The notes: generated from the letters alone by a model not told the origin. Positions 17,601-27,925 are shown, counted from the stretch's first letter. The stretch is 64,000 nt of DNA from Bradyrhizobium sp. CCGUVB4N (GCF_024199945.1 NZ_JANADP010000001.1:1922001-1986000); one strand, 5' to 3'. Program-made: numbers and translations.

Positions 17601-20600
17601 CCGATCTTCCAGGTCATGTTCAACATGTACTCCGAGGCCGCCGAACCGCCCGGTCAACATGAGTTGGATCTGACATTCCGCGAATATGAGACCGGCTATG
17701 TAAAATTCGATCTGACATTGTACGCACAAGATGAGGGCGATGAAATTGCCCTCCAGCTAGCATATGCGGAAGAGATATTCTCGAGCGATCTGATTGTCCG
17801 CATGGCCGACAATCTGCGCTATCTGATTGCAGCTTGCATGGAGAAGCCGCTGGCGCCTATTAGAGATCTGAGCTGCCTCGGCGCGTTAGACGTCGCTATG
17901 CTGGACTCGCTCAATGGCTCAGAGCAGCCATATGAGACTGAATGCTCGCTTGTCGAGGCGTTCGAGAAAATCAGCATCGCCAATCTGAGCCAGGTGGCAT
18001 ATTTTGGCAATTTCGGCGAAATCACATTCGGCCAACTGCGCGAGCGCGTAACAGCTATCAGGTCGCTACTGCGAGTTTCGGATGTGGGGGCTGGCGATAT
18101 GGTCGCCATGCTGGTCGACCGGTCGCCTGACGTGGCCGCGGTTATTCTTGCGACAAGAGCCTTGCAGGCTGTTGTTGTCCCAATATCGCCGGATTGTCCG
18201 CGTGATCGGATCGAACATATCCTGCGAGATAGTCAGGCAAAGCTCTTGGTTCACGCAAATATCGCTGAACCTGGTTTTGACGTGCCGTCGGTCTGTCTCT
18301 TGACGCTGGAAGCGCCCAGCGTGCCGGCTTTTAGGCGCAGCGACAAACAATCACAACACGCAATTGCAAGCCTAATATACACCTCCTCCTCAACCGGGAA
18401 GGCGAAGGGGGTTCTGATACCGGAATCGGCAACTCTCAATCGGCTGAACTGGATGTGGCGACGCTTTCCCTTCGAGCGTACCGACGTTATGGTCGTCCAG
18501 AAGTCCGCATCACTTGTCGCTTCCTCTTGGGAGTACTTTGGGGGGCTTCTGAAGGGTGTACCCACGCTGATCCTGACCCAGGCGCAGTTGCTGGATCCGG
18601 ATTTGCTGTTGGGCACGTTGGCCAAACGACGCGTGACACGTTTGTTTGCCTCGCCACCACTCCTGTCCGGCATCATTGCTTCGCAGGAACGGCACCCGCG
18701 ACCGACAGCCTTGCGGCTGGTCACAAGCAGCGCCGAACCGATGCCTTCCTCGCTCCCCCGTCGCTGGCGTGCATATTTCCCGGACGTGCCATTGTGGAAC
18801 TTCTATGGTGCTACGGAATGTGCGTCCAATGCAGCAGTCTATGAAACATCGGGTGCCTGCGACGGCTCGTCGCTTGTCCCCGTTGGGCGTCCAATCGATA
18901 ACGTCAAACTCTACGTTCTCGATGCCCAATTAAAGAGAGTCCCTGTCGGAGCTCCCGGCGAACTCTGCATCGCCGGACGCTGCGTGAGCGCTGGGTACTG
19001 GCGGGATCAGGATCGGACCAACCGCTGTTTCGTCCGCAATCCCTATGATGACGGCCAATACGGCGTTCTCTATCGAAGTGGCGATATCGCACGCATCTCA
19101 ACCGGCGGTCTGCTCGAGATTTGTGGCCGATCGGACAATCAGATCAAAGTACGGGGCTTTCGCGTCGAGCTGGAGGAAATCGAAACAGCTCTTGAGTCTC
19201 ATCCTGCAATCGCAAAGGCAGCGGTGGTCGCAGAAGGCAAGGATAATCATCGTCGCTTGATCGCTAACGTGGTTGCGTCTGGCGACAGTCCGAGTTCTGA
19301 AGATATCGTCACTCACCTGCGCCACACATTACCGTCCTACATGATCCCTGCCGGCTTCCGTTTGGTTGACAGCATCCCCCTTACGGCAAGTGGGAAGATT
19401 GATCGTTCTTGCCTGTCGTCCGTTCCAACCCGCGAGGTCGGGTCAGTTCCATGTGCTGAACCCCGCACGAGAAAGGAGCGCATTCTTGCTGCGATCTGGC
19501 GGGAACTATTAGGCGCCAAGTCGGTCGGACTAGATCGGAGCTTCTTTGATATCGGCGGAGATTCTCTTCTCAGCGTGCGCTGCGTCACGCTGGCGCGCAA
19601 AGCTGGGCTGAATCTCACCGTCGAGCGGCTCCATCGAACACCGACCATCAGGGAATTGGCGGCAGACGAGGCGATTACGCCCGATGCCTTCCGTTCGCCA
19701 GACGGTTCATTGCCGGTGATCCCCGCAATCACATCTTGGAACCGTGTTGCCGGCTTCGACGAGCACTTCAACATCGGCGATCTGTTCTTCTTGCCCGCCG
19801 GTATCCTGAACGTGCGAACGCTGGAGCGTGCCCTTTCCCATGTCATGGATAGGCACGACGGCCTCAGACTCCATATTGCTCGAACGGTTGAGGGCCTACG
19901 TCTGACAATCGGACCGTCCGTGGCCGAACGCCTCGTGGAAGAGATCGATCTCGTCGGAATGGACGTGCTTCAGCAGCGCAAGATCATCGAGAGCATGTCA
20001 GCAAGGCGTCAGCGCATGTTTCGGTTCGACGGCCAGAGGCCGCTTGTGCACGCCACGGCCTTCCGCACCGCGGAAAGTGGCGACTACTATCTGCTGGTCC
20101 TGATGCATCATTTTGTAGCGGACGGGATAGGCTATCGACTGTTCCTGGAAGCATTGGACGCGACGTACAACGCCCTTGCTTCGGGCCATATCGAGACCGC
20201 TGCCGAGAACATACAAATGCTTTCTCCATGGTGGAAGCGCCTTGAACACTACGCGAACAGCGAAGCGCCGGCCGAACTCACATGCTGGGAAGGAATTGAC
20301 TACCATCAGTTCAATTTCCACGTCTGCGACGCTTCATCAGGCGGCGCGAGCGCTTCGAAAGTGACCGCGAGAGAGCTTCACTATGCGCGACTTGCACATC
20401 GTATGGACGAAGCGAACTGCCCCCCGCTTTGGGAAGATCAGGCCAAATACGATCTTGAGATCGACAAAGAAGCGACAGGCGACCTCTTCAATATTGCAGC
20501 CAGGTGGGCGCATTGTCAGGACGTCGATGTCTTTCTTGCCGCCATATCTGGCGCTTTCGGACGCGTTTGCGGCAACTACTCGCTTTGGATCGACAACCTT

Positions 20601-21128
20601 ACCTCAATCCGAGGTCGGGTGTTTGACGATCTCGAGTCCTCTCAAATCATCGGCAATATCAGCGAGCTTGTTCCGCTTCCTTTGAGACTGACAGGAACGG
20701 AGCGCCGCTCCGATCGTGCGCGTTCAATATACCGCCAGCGCAATGCCCTGCCGCGCAGGGGCATAGGGTTTCGGGCCGTGAAATTCCTAAACCGAGACCC
20801 TGCCGTGCGGAGCCGGGTCGATCGCCTGCCCCTACCAAGAATTGGATTGAATTATCGAGCGGGTGTGCAGCGCCATTTCCCACGCCGTCTCCTAGCCAAG
20901 GAACCCTCTCCACTCTGGATCGGCGAAGACATGGATGAGGCGTCCGTGGGTCATCTCTTCTGGTTCGATGTCGGATATCAAGCCGGGCAGCTACTGATCG
21001 AAGCAAGGTACGATTCAAGCCAAGTCCGTTATGAGTCGACCCGTAATCTTTGCACAACGTTGCAACAGGAGCTGTTGGAGACGATTAGCGAATTCGGAAC
21101 AGTTCGCGGCACGGTCACCCATGAATGA
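14652..21128 (+). CDS. Two-module non-ribosomal peptide synthetase (A-T-C-A-T-C)
   Basis: 2158 residues. Order by motifs: A1 (LFTSGSTGQPKG about 172, NHYGPTE about 318, PLTRNGKVD about 528); T1 (GGDSL about 587); C1 (about 645-1075); A2 (YTSSSTGKAKG about 1242, NFYGATE about 1382, PLTASGKID about 1576); T2 (GGDSL about 1635); and a final condensation/epimerisation-type domain with intact HHFVADG (about 1819). No thioesterase is present. By-eye pocket residues: A1 D-I-W-Q-S-V-H-D-G; A2 V-A-W-F-T-S-F-S-N, lacking the usual Asp that holds the amino group. The C1 motif is HEIIIDA instead of HHxxxDG. The start is GTG 14652 or ATG 14673. The stop overlaps the MATE exporter gene. Product unknown. 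Confidence 0.9.
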   Translation: MTNGGRRMPTENRSGKNPFVEGQPIDPITAIDRLAGSDPERVALRYGVDALTFKALRSRSDALARTLREKVAHGAVVGYWGERDLDWATAVVAILKAGSTYLPLDPSLPASRTSFMIEQSRCALIIGPDQLEPLSLFQASKATTQFVTIEAALRQGQTSSVLPSASDDGSAYILFTSGSTGQPKGAMIERAALNNHLAAKIEALTLTRTDCVAQTASHCFDISLWQLLAGLCVGGCIAIIDDATLKSPVSLLQAIQQYRATVVQFVPSMLAVFVEYLQSLAAAERALDGLRSISTVGEPLTPGLARAWLALYPPVPILNHYGPTECADGVTHHLLSVPPALADTYVPIGKAISNLEVYVADGPRLCNAGEVGEICVSGIGVAAGYVNDDDRTKEAFGANPFSNDPSFGRLYRTGDLGRVRSDGLLECLGRRDRQVKIRGHRIELGEIEARLSAHQLVRGAAVIASVCAGAKLTARDITRTEGETGSRRLIAYVSAPPEVGEGELQTFLAQALPTYMLPERIIHVDTIPLTRNGKVDFGALPDPTLVRPLLPTPFEAPQTELEAQLCRLWSDILRIENIGINDEFISLGGDSLRAMLILGRLQTLLGVRADFRLVLNGTVRSLAASISTRDESKPCTAPTHGKLIRAPLTRVQEHLWFLSQLDPSARNYIIQGGLRVRGVIDLAAFDRAWTDVVHSHQALSARFTDENGPVQLFDAPQCARLELADASHLTAQEAEEVIALLRRTELNSSFDLSQGHLFRARMIRFGPDNHLVLITAHEIIIDAWSISVLLRDLRQRYIDPAAFLPENRASLSTYALWETQHWPPEALAGQRRYWRRQIGDEPPVLSFGTGRARPQINSYRGASYAVRLGSELSNQVREFARRHRCTTSTTLLACFKLLLRMYSGQDDIIVGIPHVVRDQPGSAEIVGFFLNMLPIRTAIDVDQSFVTHVLHVQGLVSSAIANSAYPFGWMVRDAHVHREAGRSPIFQVMFNMYSEAAEPPGQHELDLTFREYETGYVKFDLTLYAQDEGDEIALQLAYAEEIFSSDLIVRMADNLRYLIAACMEKPLAPIRDLSCLGALDVAMLDSLNGSEQPYETECSLVEAFEKISIANLSQVAYFGNFGEITFGQLRERVTAIRSLLRVSDVGAGDMVAMLVDRSPDVAAVILATRALQAVVVPISPDCPRDRIEHILRDSQAKLLVHANIAEPGFDVPSVCLLTLEAPSVPAFRRSDKQSQHAIASLIYTSSSTGKAKGVLIPESATLNRLNWMWRRFPFERTDVMVVQKSASLVASSWEYFGGLLKGVPTLILTQAQLLDPDLLLGTLAKRRVTRLFASPPLLSGIIASQERHPRPTALRLVTSSAEPMPSSLPRRWRAYFPDVPLWNFYGATECASNAAVYETSGACDGSSLVPVGRPIDNVKLYVLDAQLKRVPVGAPGELCIAGRCVSAGYWRDQDRTNRCFVRNPYDDGQYGVLYRSGDIARISTGGLLEICGRSDNQIKVRGFRVELEEIETALESHPAIAKAAVVAEGKDNHRRLIANVVASGDSPSSEDIVTHLRHTLPSYMIPAGFRLVDSIPLTASGKIDRSCLSSVPTREVGSVPCAEPRTRKERILAAIWRELLGAKSVGLDRSFFDIGGDSLLSVRCVTLARKAGLNLTVERLHRTPTIRELAADEAITPDAFRSPDGSLPVIPAITSWNRVAGFDEHFNIGDLFFLPAGILNVRTLERALSHVMDRHDGLRLHIARTVEGLRLTIGPSVAERLVEEIDLVGMDVLQQRKIIESMSARRQRMFRFDGQRPLVHATAFRTAESGDYYLLVLMHHFVADGIGYRLFLEALDATYNALASGHIETAAENIQMLSPWWKRLEHYANSEAPAELTCWEGIDYHQFNFHVCDASSGGASASKVTARELHYARLAHRMDEANCPPLWEDQAKYDLEIDKEATGDLFNIAARWAHCQDVDVFLAAISGAFGRVCGNYSLWIDNLTSIRGRVFDDLESSQIIGNISELVPLPLRLTGTERRSDRARSIYRQRNALPRRGIGFRAVKFLNRDPAVRSRVDRLPLPRIGLNYRAGVQRHFPRRLLAKEPSPLWIGEDMDEASVGHLFWFDVGYQAGQLLIEARYDSSQVRYESTRNLCTTLQQELLETISEFGTVRGTVTHE

Positions 21129-22536
21129 GCCAGGTGTGGGATTCGCCGTCGAGAGCGATCGCAATGTGACGACGAAGAAGAGCCAGCATATTGACCTTTC
21201 GGACCCAGATCTCTTGAGTCTCATTCTGCGGCTCGCCATTCCCTCTGTTGTTGGCTTATCGATCAACGCGCTACAGCAAGTCGTGAACGCGATCTTTGTT
21301 GGCGCACTTGGCGCACAGGCGATTGCCGCTGTCAGCATGGCCTTGCCAATCGTGGTCCTGCTCGCGGCGGCTGGACAGGGGATCGGTGTCGGAACGGCGT
21401 CGATCATATCCCGTCATCTTGGCGCCGGTGAGTACCTGGAGGCGAGTAAAGACGCGAGCACCGCACTTGCGATCGCCGCTCCGATCGGCATCGTTGTTAC
21501 GCTCGTTCTGCTTCCAAGCCTGCGGGGGATCTTCTTAACGCTCGGCGCGACTCCAACTATCATGCCCATGGCGCTCGACTACGCAGCGGCGCTTTTGTTC
21601 GGGTACACGTTGATGCTTCTCAATATTGTCAACGGATTCGTTGTCAGAGCCGAAGGAAATACACGATTCAGCATGTGGACGATGGTTGCCGCCTTCATAC
21701 TGAACGCTGTGCTTGATCCCATCTTCATATTCTTACTGGACTTCGGTGTACGAGGCGCTGCCCTCGCAACGCTGGTGTCCCAGATCGCTGCTATCAGCCT
21801 CTATGTCGCGTACTTTACGACGCTCCGCGGAAAAGTCCTCGTCAGGATATCTCGCGTCTCGTTGCGAGCCGATCGCATCAGACAGCTCGCGTCGATAGGC
21901 GCGCCGGCGTCCGTGACCAGCATTTTATCTGCTATTGCCGTGATGCTCTTATACAGAGCTGCCGCACCGTTCGGGGACGAGTCCATTGCGGCCGTGGGAA
22001 TAGCTGTGCGGATCTTGACGATCGGCGCACTGCCTATCACTGGCTTCTGTATAGGCTCTCAAGTCGTCCTCGGTTTCGGCTGGGGCGCGCGGGACTTTGG
22101 TCGGGTGCTGAAGGCTGCGAAGCTCATACTCGCTATAAATGTCGCTCTTTCCGTTGCGTATTCTGCGGCCGTTGTGACTTTTGCTCGGCCTTTGGTCAGC
22201 CTGTTCAGCGATAGCGATAAGGTCAGGGAAATTAGCATCTCGACCTGCATCGTGTTCCATCTGTTTTTTGGGCTTTTTGGTATTGAGAGTTTCGTGACGA
22301 CGATGCTTCAGTCGTTCGGGAGCGCGCGCCTCAGCGCAATTGTGTCCTTCGCGAGGCAAGGCTATCTTTTCATACCTACCGTACTGGTTTTCCCGGTCAT
22401 ATCGGGTTTCGATGGAGTGTTGGCCAGTCAAGCGCTCGCCGAGCTGGGCGCCGGAATGATCGCGCTGTTTGTCATGATCCGCCAGTTCGCTGAGCTCAGA
22501 CGCGCGCTCCAGCGCCCTGCTTCAGGACCAATCTAG
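21121..22536 (+). CDS. MATE-family efflux transporter, coupled to the peptide synthetase
   Basis: 471 residues from the ATG at 21121, which lies inside the last codons of the synthetase gene (8-bp overlap), implying translational coupling. About 12 hydrophobic segments and typical MATE features are visible: IPSVVGLSINALQQVVNAIF, GQGIGVGTASIISRHLGAG and WTMVAAFILNAVLDPIFIF. The overlap and co-direction suggest that it exports the peptide product or gives self-protection. Drug/proton or sodium antiport is the family mechanism. Confidence 0.9.
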   Translation: MNEPGVGFAVESDRNVTTKKSQHIDLSDPDLLSLILRLAIPSVVGLSINALQQVVNAIFVGALGAQAIAAVSMALPIVVLLAAAGQGIGVGTASIISRHLGAGEYLEASKDASTALAIAAPIGIVVTLVLLPSLRGIFLTLGATPTIMPMALDYAAALLFGYTLMLLNIVNGFVVRAEGNTRFSMWTMVAAFILNAVLDPIFIFLLDFGVRGAALATLVSQIAAISLYVAYFTTLRGKVLVRISRVSLRADRIRQLASIGAPASVTSILSAIAVMLLYRAAAPFGDESIAAVGIAVRILTIGALPITGFCIGSQVVLGFGWGARDFGRVLKAAKLILAINVALSVAYSAAVVTFARPLVSLFSDSDKVREISISTCIVFHLFFGLFGIESFVTTMLQSFGSARLSAIVSFARQGYLFIPTVLVFPVISGFDGVLASQALAELGAGMIALFVMIRQFAELRRALQRPASGPI

Positions 22537-23342
22537 ATTATGGCGTGACCGGACAGCGCATGTCACCGGAGCCCAGAGCACTAGGATTAGCCGGGGAGGT
22601 GGTGCGCCCCAAAGTAATGACAAACGCAACGTGCAAAAGCCACGCGCAATAGTATTCGTCTTGAGCATTGGCGGGCGAGTGCCGCAGGCCACGGCAATTG
22701 AAAGCGGACGCCGAGCGGGACCTGAGAGCCAGCCGAGATCGGGGCCCCGCGCTCTCTCGCGGGCATTCTGGTTGGAGTTGCAAAGGAGTTCGCTGCCGGG
22801 TTCGCCGTGGCCCAGCCTCGAAGCATTGCGCAGCTGGGACGTAACCGCGCCACCTCGGCGAGAACGATCGGAAGCCGCGGCGCACAGCTCGAAACGACTA
22901 TCAATGGAATTTATCTCCCGTTTCTCGAGGCACGTTGCATTGGCGTCGCGATTTCGAGGCTCGGCGCGTAGCGCTACGAGGCTCGCGAACGTTGCCTGGG
23001 GCATTCGCAGGGAATTGAGTTGATCCGGTGGGCATTGGTGCCCGCTACACAGTCGACTCGGTTGCCCTTCGCTGTCGACAATGATGGTCGTCCTGCATTC
23101 GCGTCAGAGATCGAGGAGGAGGAAGAGGAAGGGGACTGACTGGGTTGTCCTCGCGCCTGATCGTATAAGGAGCTCTATCTGTTCAGCGGGTACAGCGGTC
23201 GGCACCACGGATCCTGTCGTCGTTTTCGTTCCGAAGAATCGCCAGTGACTTTTGCGGTGCCCGCCACAATGTTCAATTCGACCTCGCCGACACGCATGAA
23301 AGTCAGGCTGCGCTGCCTCATCAGCATTTCCGCGTCCACAAA
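22537..23342. other. Long region without a supported gene
   Basis: Both strands have GC-rich open frames, but none shows a motif or a ribosome-binding site with a convincing start. The region is probably degraded sequence downstream of the exporter. Confidence 0.45.
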
Positions 23343-23525
23343 TCATGCCCGCGGCTTGTCGTTCGGCCATTGCCGGCTGGCGGCCAGCTCACAAACCGCT
23401 TCTGCATTCGCCGCATCCGTCCTGCTCGGCTGGACATAAGGCGTCACGTAGGCGGGCGGTACCATACGGACCAAATGTCGCATCGAAGCAGTTTCTTGCC
23501 CAGAGTTGGTCCTTGCAAAAGCCAT
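23343..23525 (-). pseudogene. IS110-family transposase scrap
   Basis: VRMVPPAYVTPYVQPSRTDA followed by ANAEAVCE matches the IS110 block PPAYVKPYVKRxKNDAxDAEA. Only about 40 residues are preserved. Confidence 0.6.
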
Positions 23526-23693
23526 GAAGAAAGTCTGAAAGAAATATGATCCTTAAGCGAACGAACCTAATCTCTGGACCGTTCCATCGCGGCTCCAGAG
23601 TTGGGCCTTCGCTAGCAATGCACTATCGGGTGGCGGAATGCTTATATGCTCTAATCGGAGCCTGCGCCTTGCATCAGAGGATCGGCTAAACCA

Positions 23694-24470
23694 ATGATCA
23701 AAGCTTGGCTGGACTTTCCGATTTTAGAATTGTTCGCGGTCCTCAGCACTCTTTACGCAACGACCGGCGCTGTCATTGTGATCGCGAGTTTCAGTCCTGC
23801 AACGGTTGTGCGGATGCGCCGCGTAGAAGGCGTGGTCGCTCCTTTTTCTGGCGCGGTCGGGGTGTTGTTTGCGTTCCTCACCGGATTTTTGGCCAATGAT
23901 ATAACCGATCGAAACCGTCAAGCGGCCCGCGCGGTGCAGTCAGAGGCGGCGGAGCTACGCAACATTTATGCTGTTAGTCACGCGTCCGTCTCCGACATGG
24001 CGAGCCTTCGCTCAGTGGTTGCGAAATACGTCTCCGCCCTCGTGAAGGACGAGTGGCCGGCGATGGCGCAGGACCAGAAGGCCCGTTCGCCTGCTCCCGC
24101 CTATGACGCCTTGCTGCGAGAAGTGAGCGATCCGCAGATCGCTCAAACAGCGGGCGGGGCAGTGCAGACGGCCTTGTTAAATGCCGCAGTCGGAGCGGGC
24201 AGGGCGCGTTCCGAGCGGCTCGCCTTGGCTTCCGACCGCACCATCGATGCCAAATGGATTCTCGTCCTCATCCTTGGCGTGGTCACACAAATATCGATCG
24301 GATTGGTGCACCTGAAGAGGGTCGGTGCGCAGATTACGGCACTAACCGTGTTCTCAATCGCCGTTGTGATAGCGCTGGGACTCATTGGCCTGCAAGAGCG
24401 TCCTTTTTCCGGTGATATCCGAGTAGAACCGGGACCACTGGCAGAGCTCACCAAAATCGCAGCGCAATGA
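23694..24470 (+). CDS. DUF4239 (bestrophin-like) membrane protein
   Basis: 258 residues. Two N-terminal transmembrane segments (LELFAVLSTLYATTGAVIVI and FSGAVGVLFAFLTGFLA) are followed by a soluble helical stretch (RNRQAARAVQSEAAELRNIY), then two C-terminal transmembrane segments (ILVLILGVVTQISIGLVHL and TALTVFSIAVVIALGLIGL). This layout and the FLTGFLANDI motif match DUF4239. Function is unknown; an ion-channel-like role has been suggested for relatives. It stands alone between an IS110 scrap and a gmd pseudogene but appears intact. Confidence 0.8.
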   Translation: MIKAWLDFPILELFAVLSTLYATTGAVIVIASFSPATVVRMRRVEGVVAPFSGAVGVLFAFLTGFLANDITDRNRQAARAVQSEAAELRNIYAVSHASVSDMASLRSVVAKYVSALVKDEWPAMAQDQKARSPAPAYDALLREVSDPQIAQTAGGAVQTALLNAAVGAGRARSERLALASDRTIDAKWILVLILGVVTQISIGLVHLKRVGAQITALTVFSIAVVIALGLIGLQERPFSGDIRVEPGPLAELTKIAAQ

Positions 24471-24534
24471 AGATGCGTCAGCCTCTTGCAGTGAATGAAA
24501 ACCATTCCCGCATTGATGCAACCGAGAGATTGGT

Positions 24535-25444
<910 letters not shown>

Positions 25445-26349
25445 ATTCTACCCTGGTGCAAACGAACCGATCGGTTTCCGTGCCCCTCAGTCACCCTCCG
25501 CCCGTAGTACTCCGACGGAAGCTCTGTTCAAGCCCTCAAAACCATTCACGGTGATCAAGAAACGAGTGCCAAAGGACAATAGACGTTTACTGCATTGATT
25601 TTTCGGAGTTTTTGCCTTCTCCTCGGTTTTCCGACGCCGTGATGACGTTCAGAACGTCTACGCCAAAGGCGTCCCGAGGCGGCTAATGGCCTTAAACCCA
25701 GCTTCAACCCTTATCTGCAATCGCAGGCTCGTCATCCTGTTATTCGGGCGGCGCAATTTTCGGAGCAATCAAAGATAGATGCAATCGTGAGGAGCGCCGT
25801 GAGCGAAACAGGTGAAATCCGTCGAAAAATGTAACCTGACGCGGAATTTGTGCGCCGAAGGACGAACTCGTTGCACTCATCCAACACGAAAGCTGGCTAC
25901 CATGCAGTATGAGTTCTAACCTTGTTTACGCGCCGATTGTTTGGGAACCGCTTGAAAAAGGCAGGCGCCAGCATGACTGGCCATCGCGGGGATGCCAGAG
26001 CCAGAAATTGTGCTTGGACTCCTAGCGAAGATCAGCCTGCTCGTAGGACTGTGATGGAGTTCGACAGGGCGCAGGCTGGCTCGGAGTGCCGGATAGAAAT
26101 AGCCGCCAAGTAGAGGAGCTTCAGCACCGCGCCGAAGCAGCACTCCGAAAAATTAAACGGGTGTGGATGTGGCGACAAGTGCGATCGAAGCCTAGCCGCC
26201 ACAATCGAACAACGAGCCAGACAACCGCCCGGTGGCGTTGCGACAGGGGGCAGAAAACACGGTGGAAGCTAGGTCATGCATTCCACTTGAATTGCGGAAC
26301 GCGCGATCCGTATTATCTTCCTCATATAGAGCACGCAGGAGATCTCCAA
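25445..26349. other. Long region without a supported gene
   Basis: No recognisable coding sequence. A half-site resembling the NolA-type operator (AACCTGACGC at 25833) lacks -35 and -10 boxes at the right spacing. No nod box was found upstream of the gmd pseudogene. Confidence 0.4.
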
Positions 26350-26550
26350 ATGGTGGATACGGCTACCGCCGAGCTTCTGCACGCGGTCCTCGATGAGGTC
26401 TGCGCGCGCATTTCGCGCTACGAGACTGGTGTCCGCGCGCATGTTGCCGCTAAGCTTCTGGAAGCCGCCACTAGAGGTGAGACGATACCCGACCGTCTCA
26501 AACAGATTGGCCTCGAAGCACTTCGCGACGCACCGACCATGTGGCGGTAG
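26350..26550 (+). CDS. Small conserved rhizobial hypothetical protein
   Basis: 66 residues, MVDTATAELLHAVLDEVCAR then ETGVRAHVAAKLLEAA and LKQIGLEALRDAPTMWR: all-helical, with no membrane segment. AGGAGA lies 7 bp before the ATG at 26350, which is why this start is chosen over the longer frame from 26086. I recall near-identical small proteins in many rhizobia, without known function. It is followed after 27 bp by a small winged-helix gene in the same direction. Confidence 0.65.
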   Translation: MVDTATAELLHAVLDEVCARISRYETGVRAHVAAKLLEAATRGETIPDRLKQIGLEALRDAPTMWR

Positions 26551-26577
26551 GCGCGGACAATATGATCTCCCACGCAG

Positions 26578-26895
26578 GTGAATTTCCAGGTTACCGTTCT
26601 TAAGATCCTTGTGAGCTACCCGGGCGGATTCGCGCCGATGGCGGAGCTCAAACGCGACATGGCCATTCTAGCGACGAGTGGTCGAGACTGGGCCGAGCGC
26701 ACCAAGAGAATGGCCGCCCGTGTCCCAAACCTCGACATTTTTTCGCAGAAACTCGTTGAGCGGGTAAATGGTGGCTGGCGCATCACAGAAGAGGGGCGCA
26801 CGCTCCTCGATTTGATGGAAGCGCGTCGGGTCGGCGCGCAGGCGCCGTCGAAGACGACCACATCTGCTTCCAAGCAACGCGAAGCGGACGAGTGA
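26578..26895 (+). CDS. Small winged-helix protein
   Basis: 105 residues from a GTG start. VTVLKILVSYPGGFAPMAEL, then KLVERVNGGWRITEEGRTLL, is a typical helix-wing pattern of short winged-helix proteins. The C-terminal tail is Ala/Thr/Lys-rich and disordered. It is likely cotranscribed with the 66-residue gene upstream. It could bind DNA; no target is evident. Confidence 0.6.
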   Translation: MNFQVTVLKILVSYPGGFAPMAELKRDMAILATSGRDWAERTKRMAARVPNLDIFSQKLVERVNGGWRITEEGRTLLDLMEARRVGAQAPSKTTTSASKQREADE

Positions 26896-27295
26896 TCAAT
26901 TGATCCCTGTCGGTGGTGTCACGGTGCGCCGCGCTGAAGTTCGATGTTTCGCCGCCCAGGTCCTCGGCGCGATCGGAATTTCAGGCGGATCTAGCGACGG
27001 TCGTAAAAGATCCTCCAGAGGCGCGGACGGTGCGCGTCGTCGCCGATCGACTATCGGAGAAGTCGGCGCATCAGGTTAAGTCAGCGCATCAAGTGAAGGC
27101 GATGGTGAAGTGCTTATCATCCCTGGAAGATGAGACATAGCAAACCCGGAAATGCAGACGTACACGTTCAGCGTTCGTTTCTGTATTCTGGGCACGCGCG
27201 CTTTGCTCGCGATTTCCGGATGAACGACTGACAGGAGACGAGCTATGCACCGGTCCTGCACGGCTGCCGCGTTAAGCTCACAGATATCCTTCAGA
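26896..27295. other. Intergenic region, no gene recognised
   Basis: A short direct repeat (GCGCATCA-GTTAAGTCA/GCGCATCAAG near 27065-27093) is the only feature noted. Confidence 0.4.
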
Positions 27296-27664
27296 TCAAT
27301 CATCAGGGCACGGAGCCTTGCGGCATGGAATTTGACCATCGTGAAGATCTGGCGGCGGTGCCCCTCCTCGCCAGCTTATCGCACTCTGCGTGGATGGAGG
27401 CACATAACTCCTGTATCGAGAAGGGCTTGCGGTTAGCGGCAGCGTCGTGCCTGGACTTATACTGTCTAATTCGACGCGGCGGCCAGCCTCGGCCTCAACC
27501 ATCTGATGGGCGATAATGCAAAGCAGCGCGACTGAGGCAGCCCACAATGCGAGATGCTTCCACCAGCAAGACTCGGACTCAGACTCTTCGCGCGCGATGG
27601 CAGCAGCCACTCCTCCCAAGGTCATCCCTGCCATGACCAAGACAAACAAATCAATGCCTTCCAT
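27296..27664 (-). CDS. Small two-transmembrane hypothetical protein
   Basis: 122 residues from MEGIDLFVLVMAGMTLGG at 27664; GGAG is 6 bp upstream. Two hydrophobic segments (LFVLVMAGMTLGGVAAAI and HLALWAASVALLCIIA) are separated by an acidic, Trp-containing loop. The tail after about residue 70 is low-quality and may not be native. The nearest promoter upstream is the NolA-type site at 27926-27956 on the same strand, giving a leader of about 255 nt. Family unknown. Confidence 0.45.
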   Translation of the reverse strand: MEGIDLFVLVMAGMTLGGVAAAIAREESESESCWWKHLALWAASVALLCIIAHQMVEAEAGRRVELDSISPGTTLPLTASPSRYRSYVPPSTQSAISWRGGAPPPDLHDGQIPCRKAPCPDD

Positions 27665-27925
27665 AGGCGCTCCGTTCAGCGGGGCGCGCAAATCGTGCCA
27701 TGTTATATCCTGTTGGTTTAAAGGCGATCACGCGAAACGTCCATCCGACAGAACTATTGAACGTCAAGCGATGCAAGCAACTGGGGCCCATCGAGCAAGC
27801 CAAGATCGGTTCAACTCTGCCCACCATCACGGGTTTTCCGGCGTCTGCGAAAGTGCACCGCTAGCGTAGCCACAAAGTCGGAGGTCGCAGGACCTCTTTC
27901 GAAAGAAAGCAACCCCCTTGAATCA

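Noticed and set aside
25833..25842. Half operator AACCTGACGC
   Set aside because: No -35 or -10 element at the correct distance in either direction.
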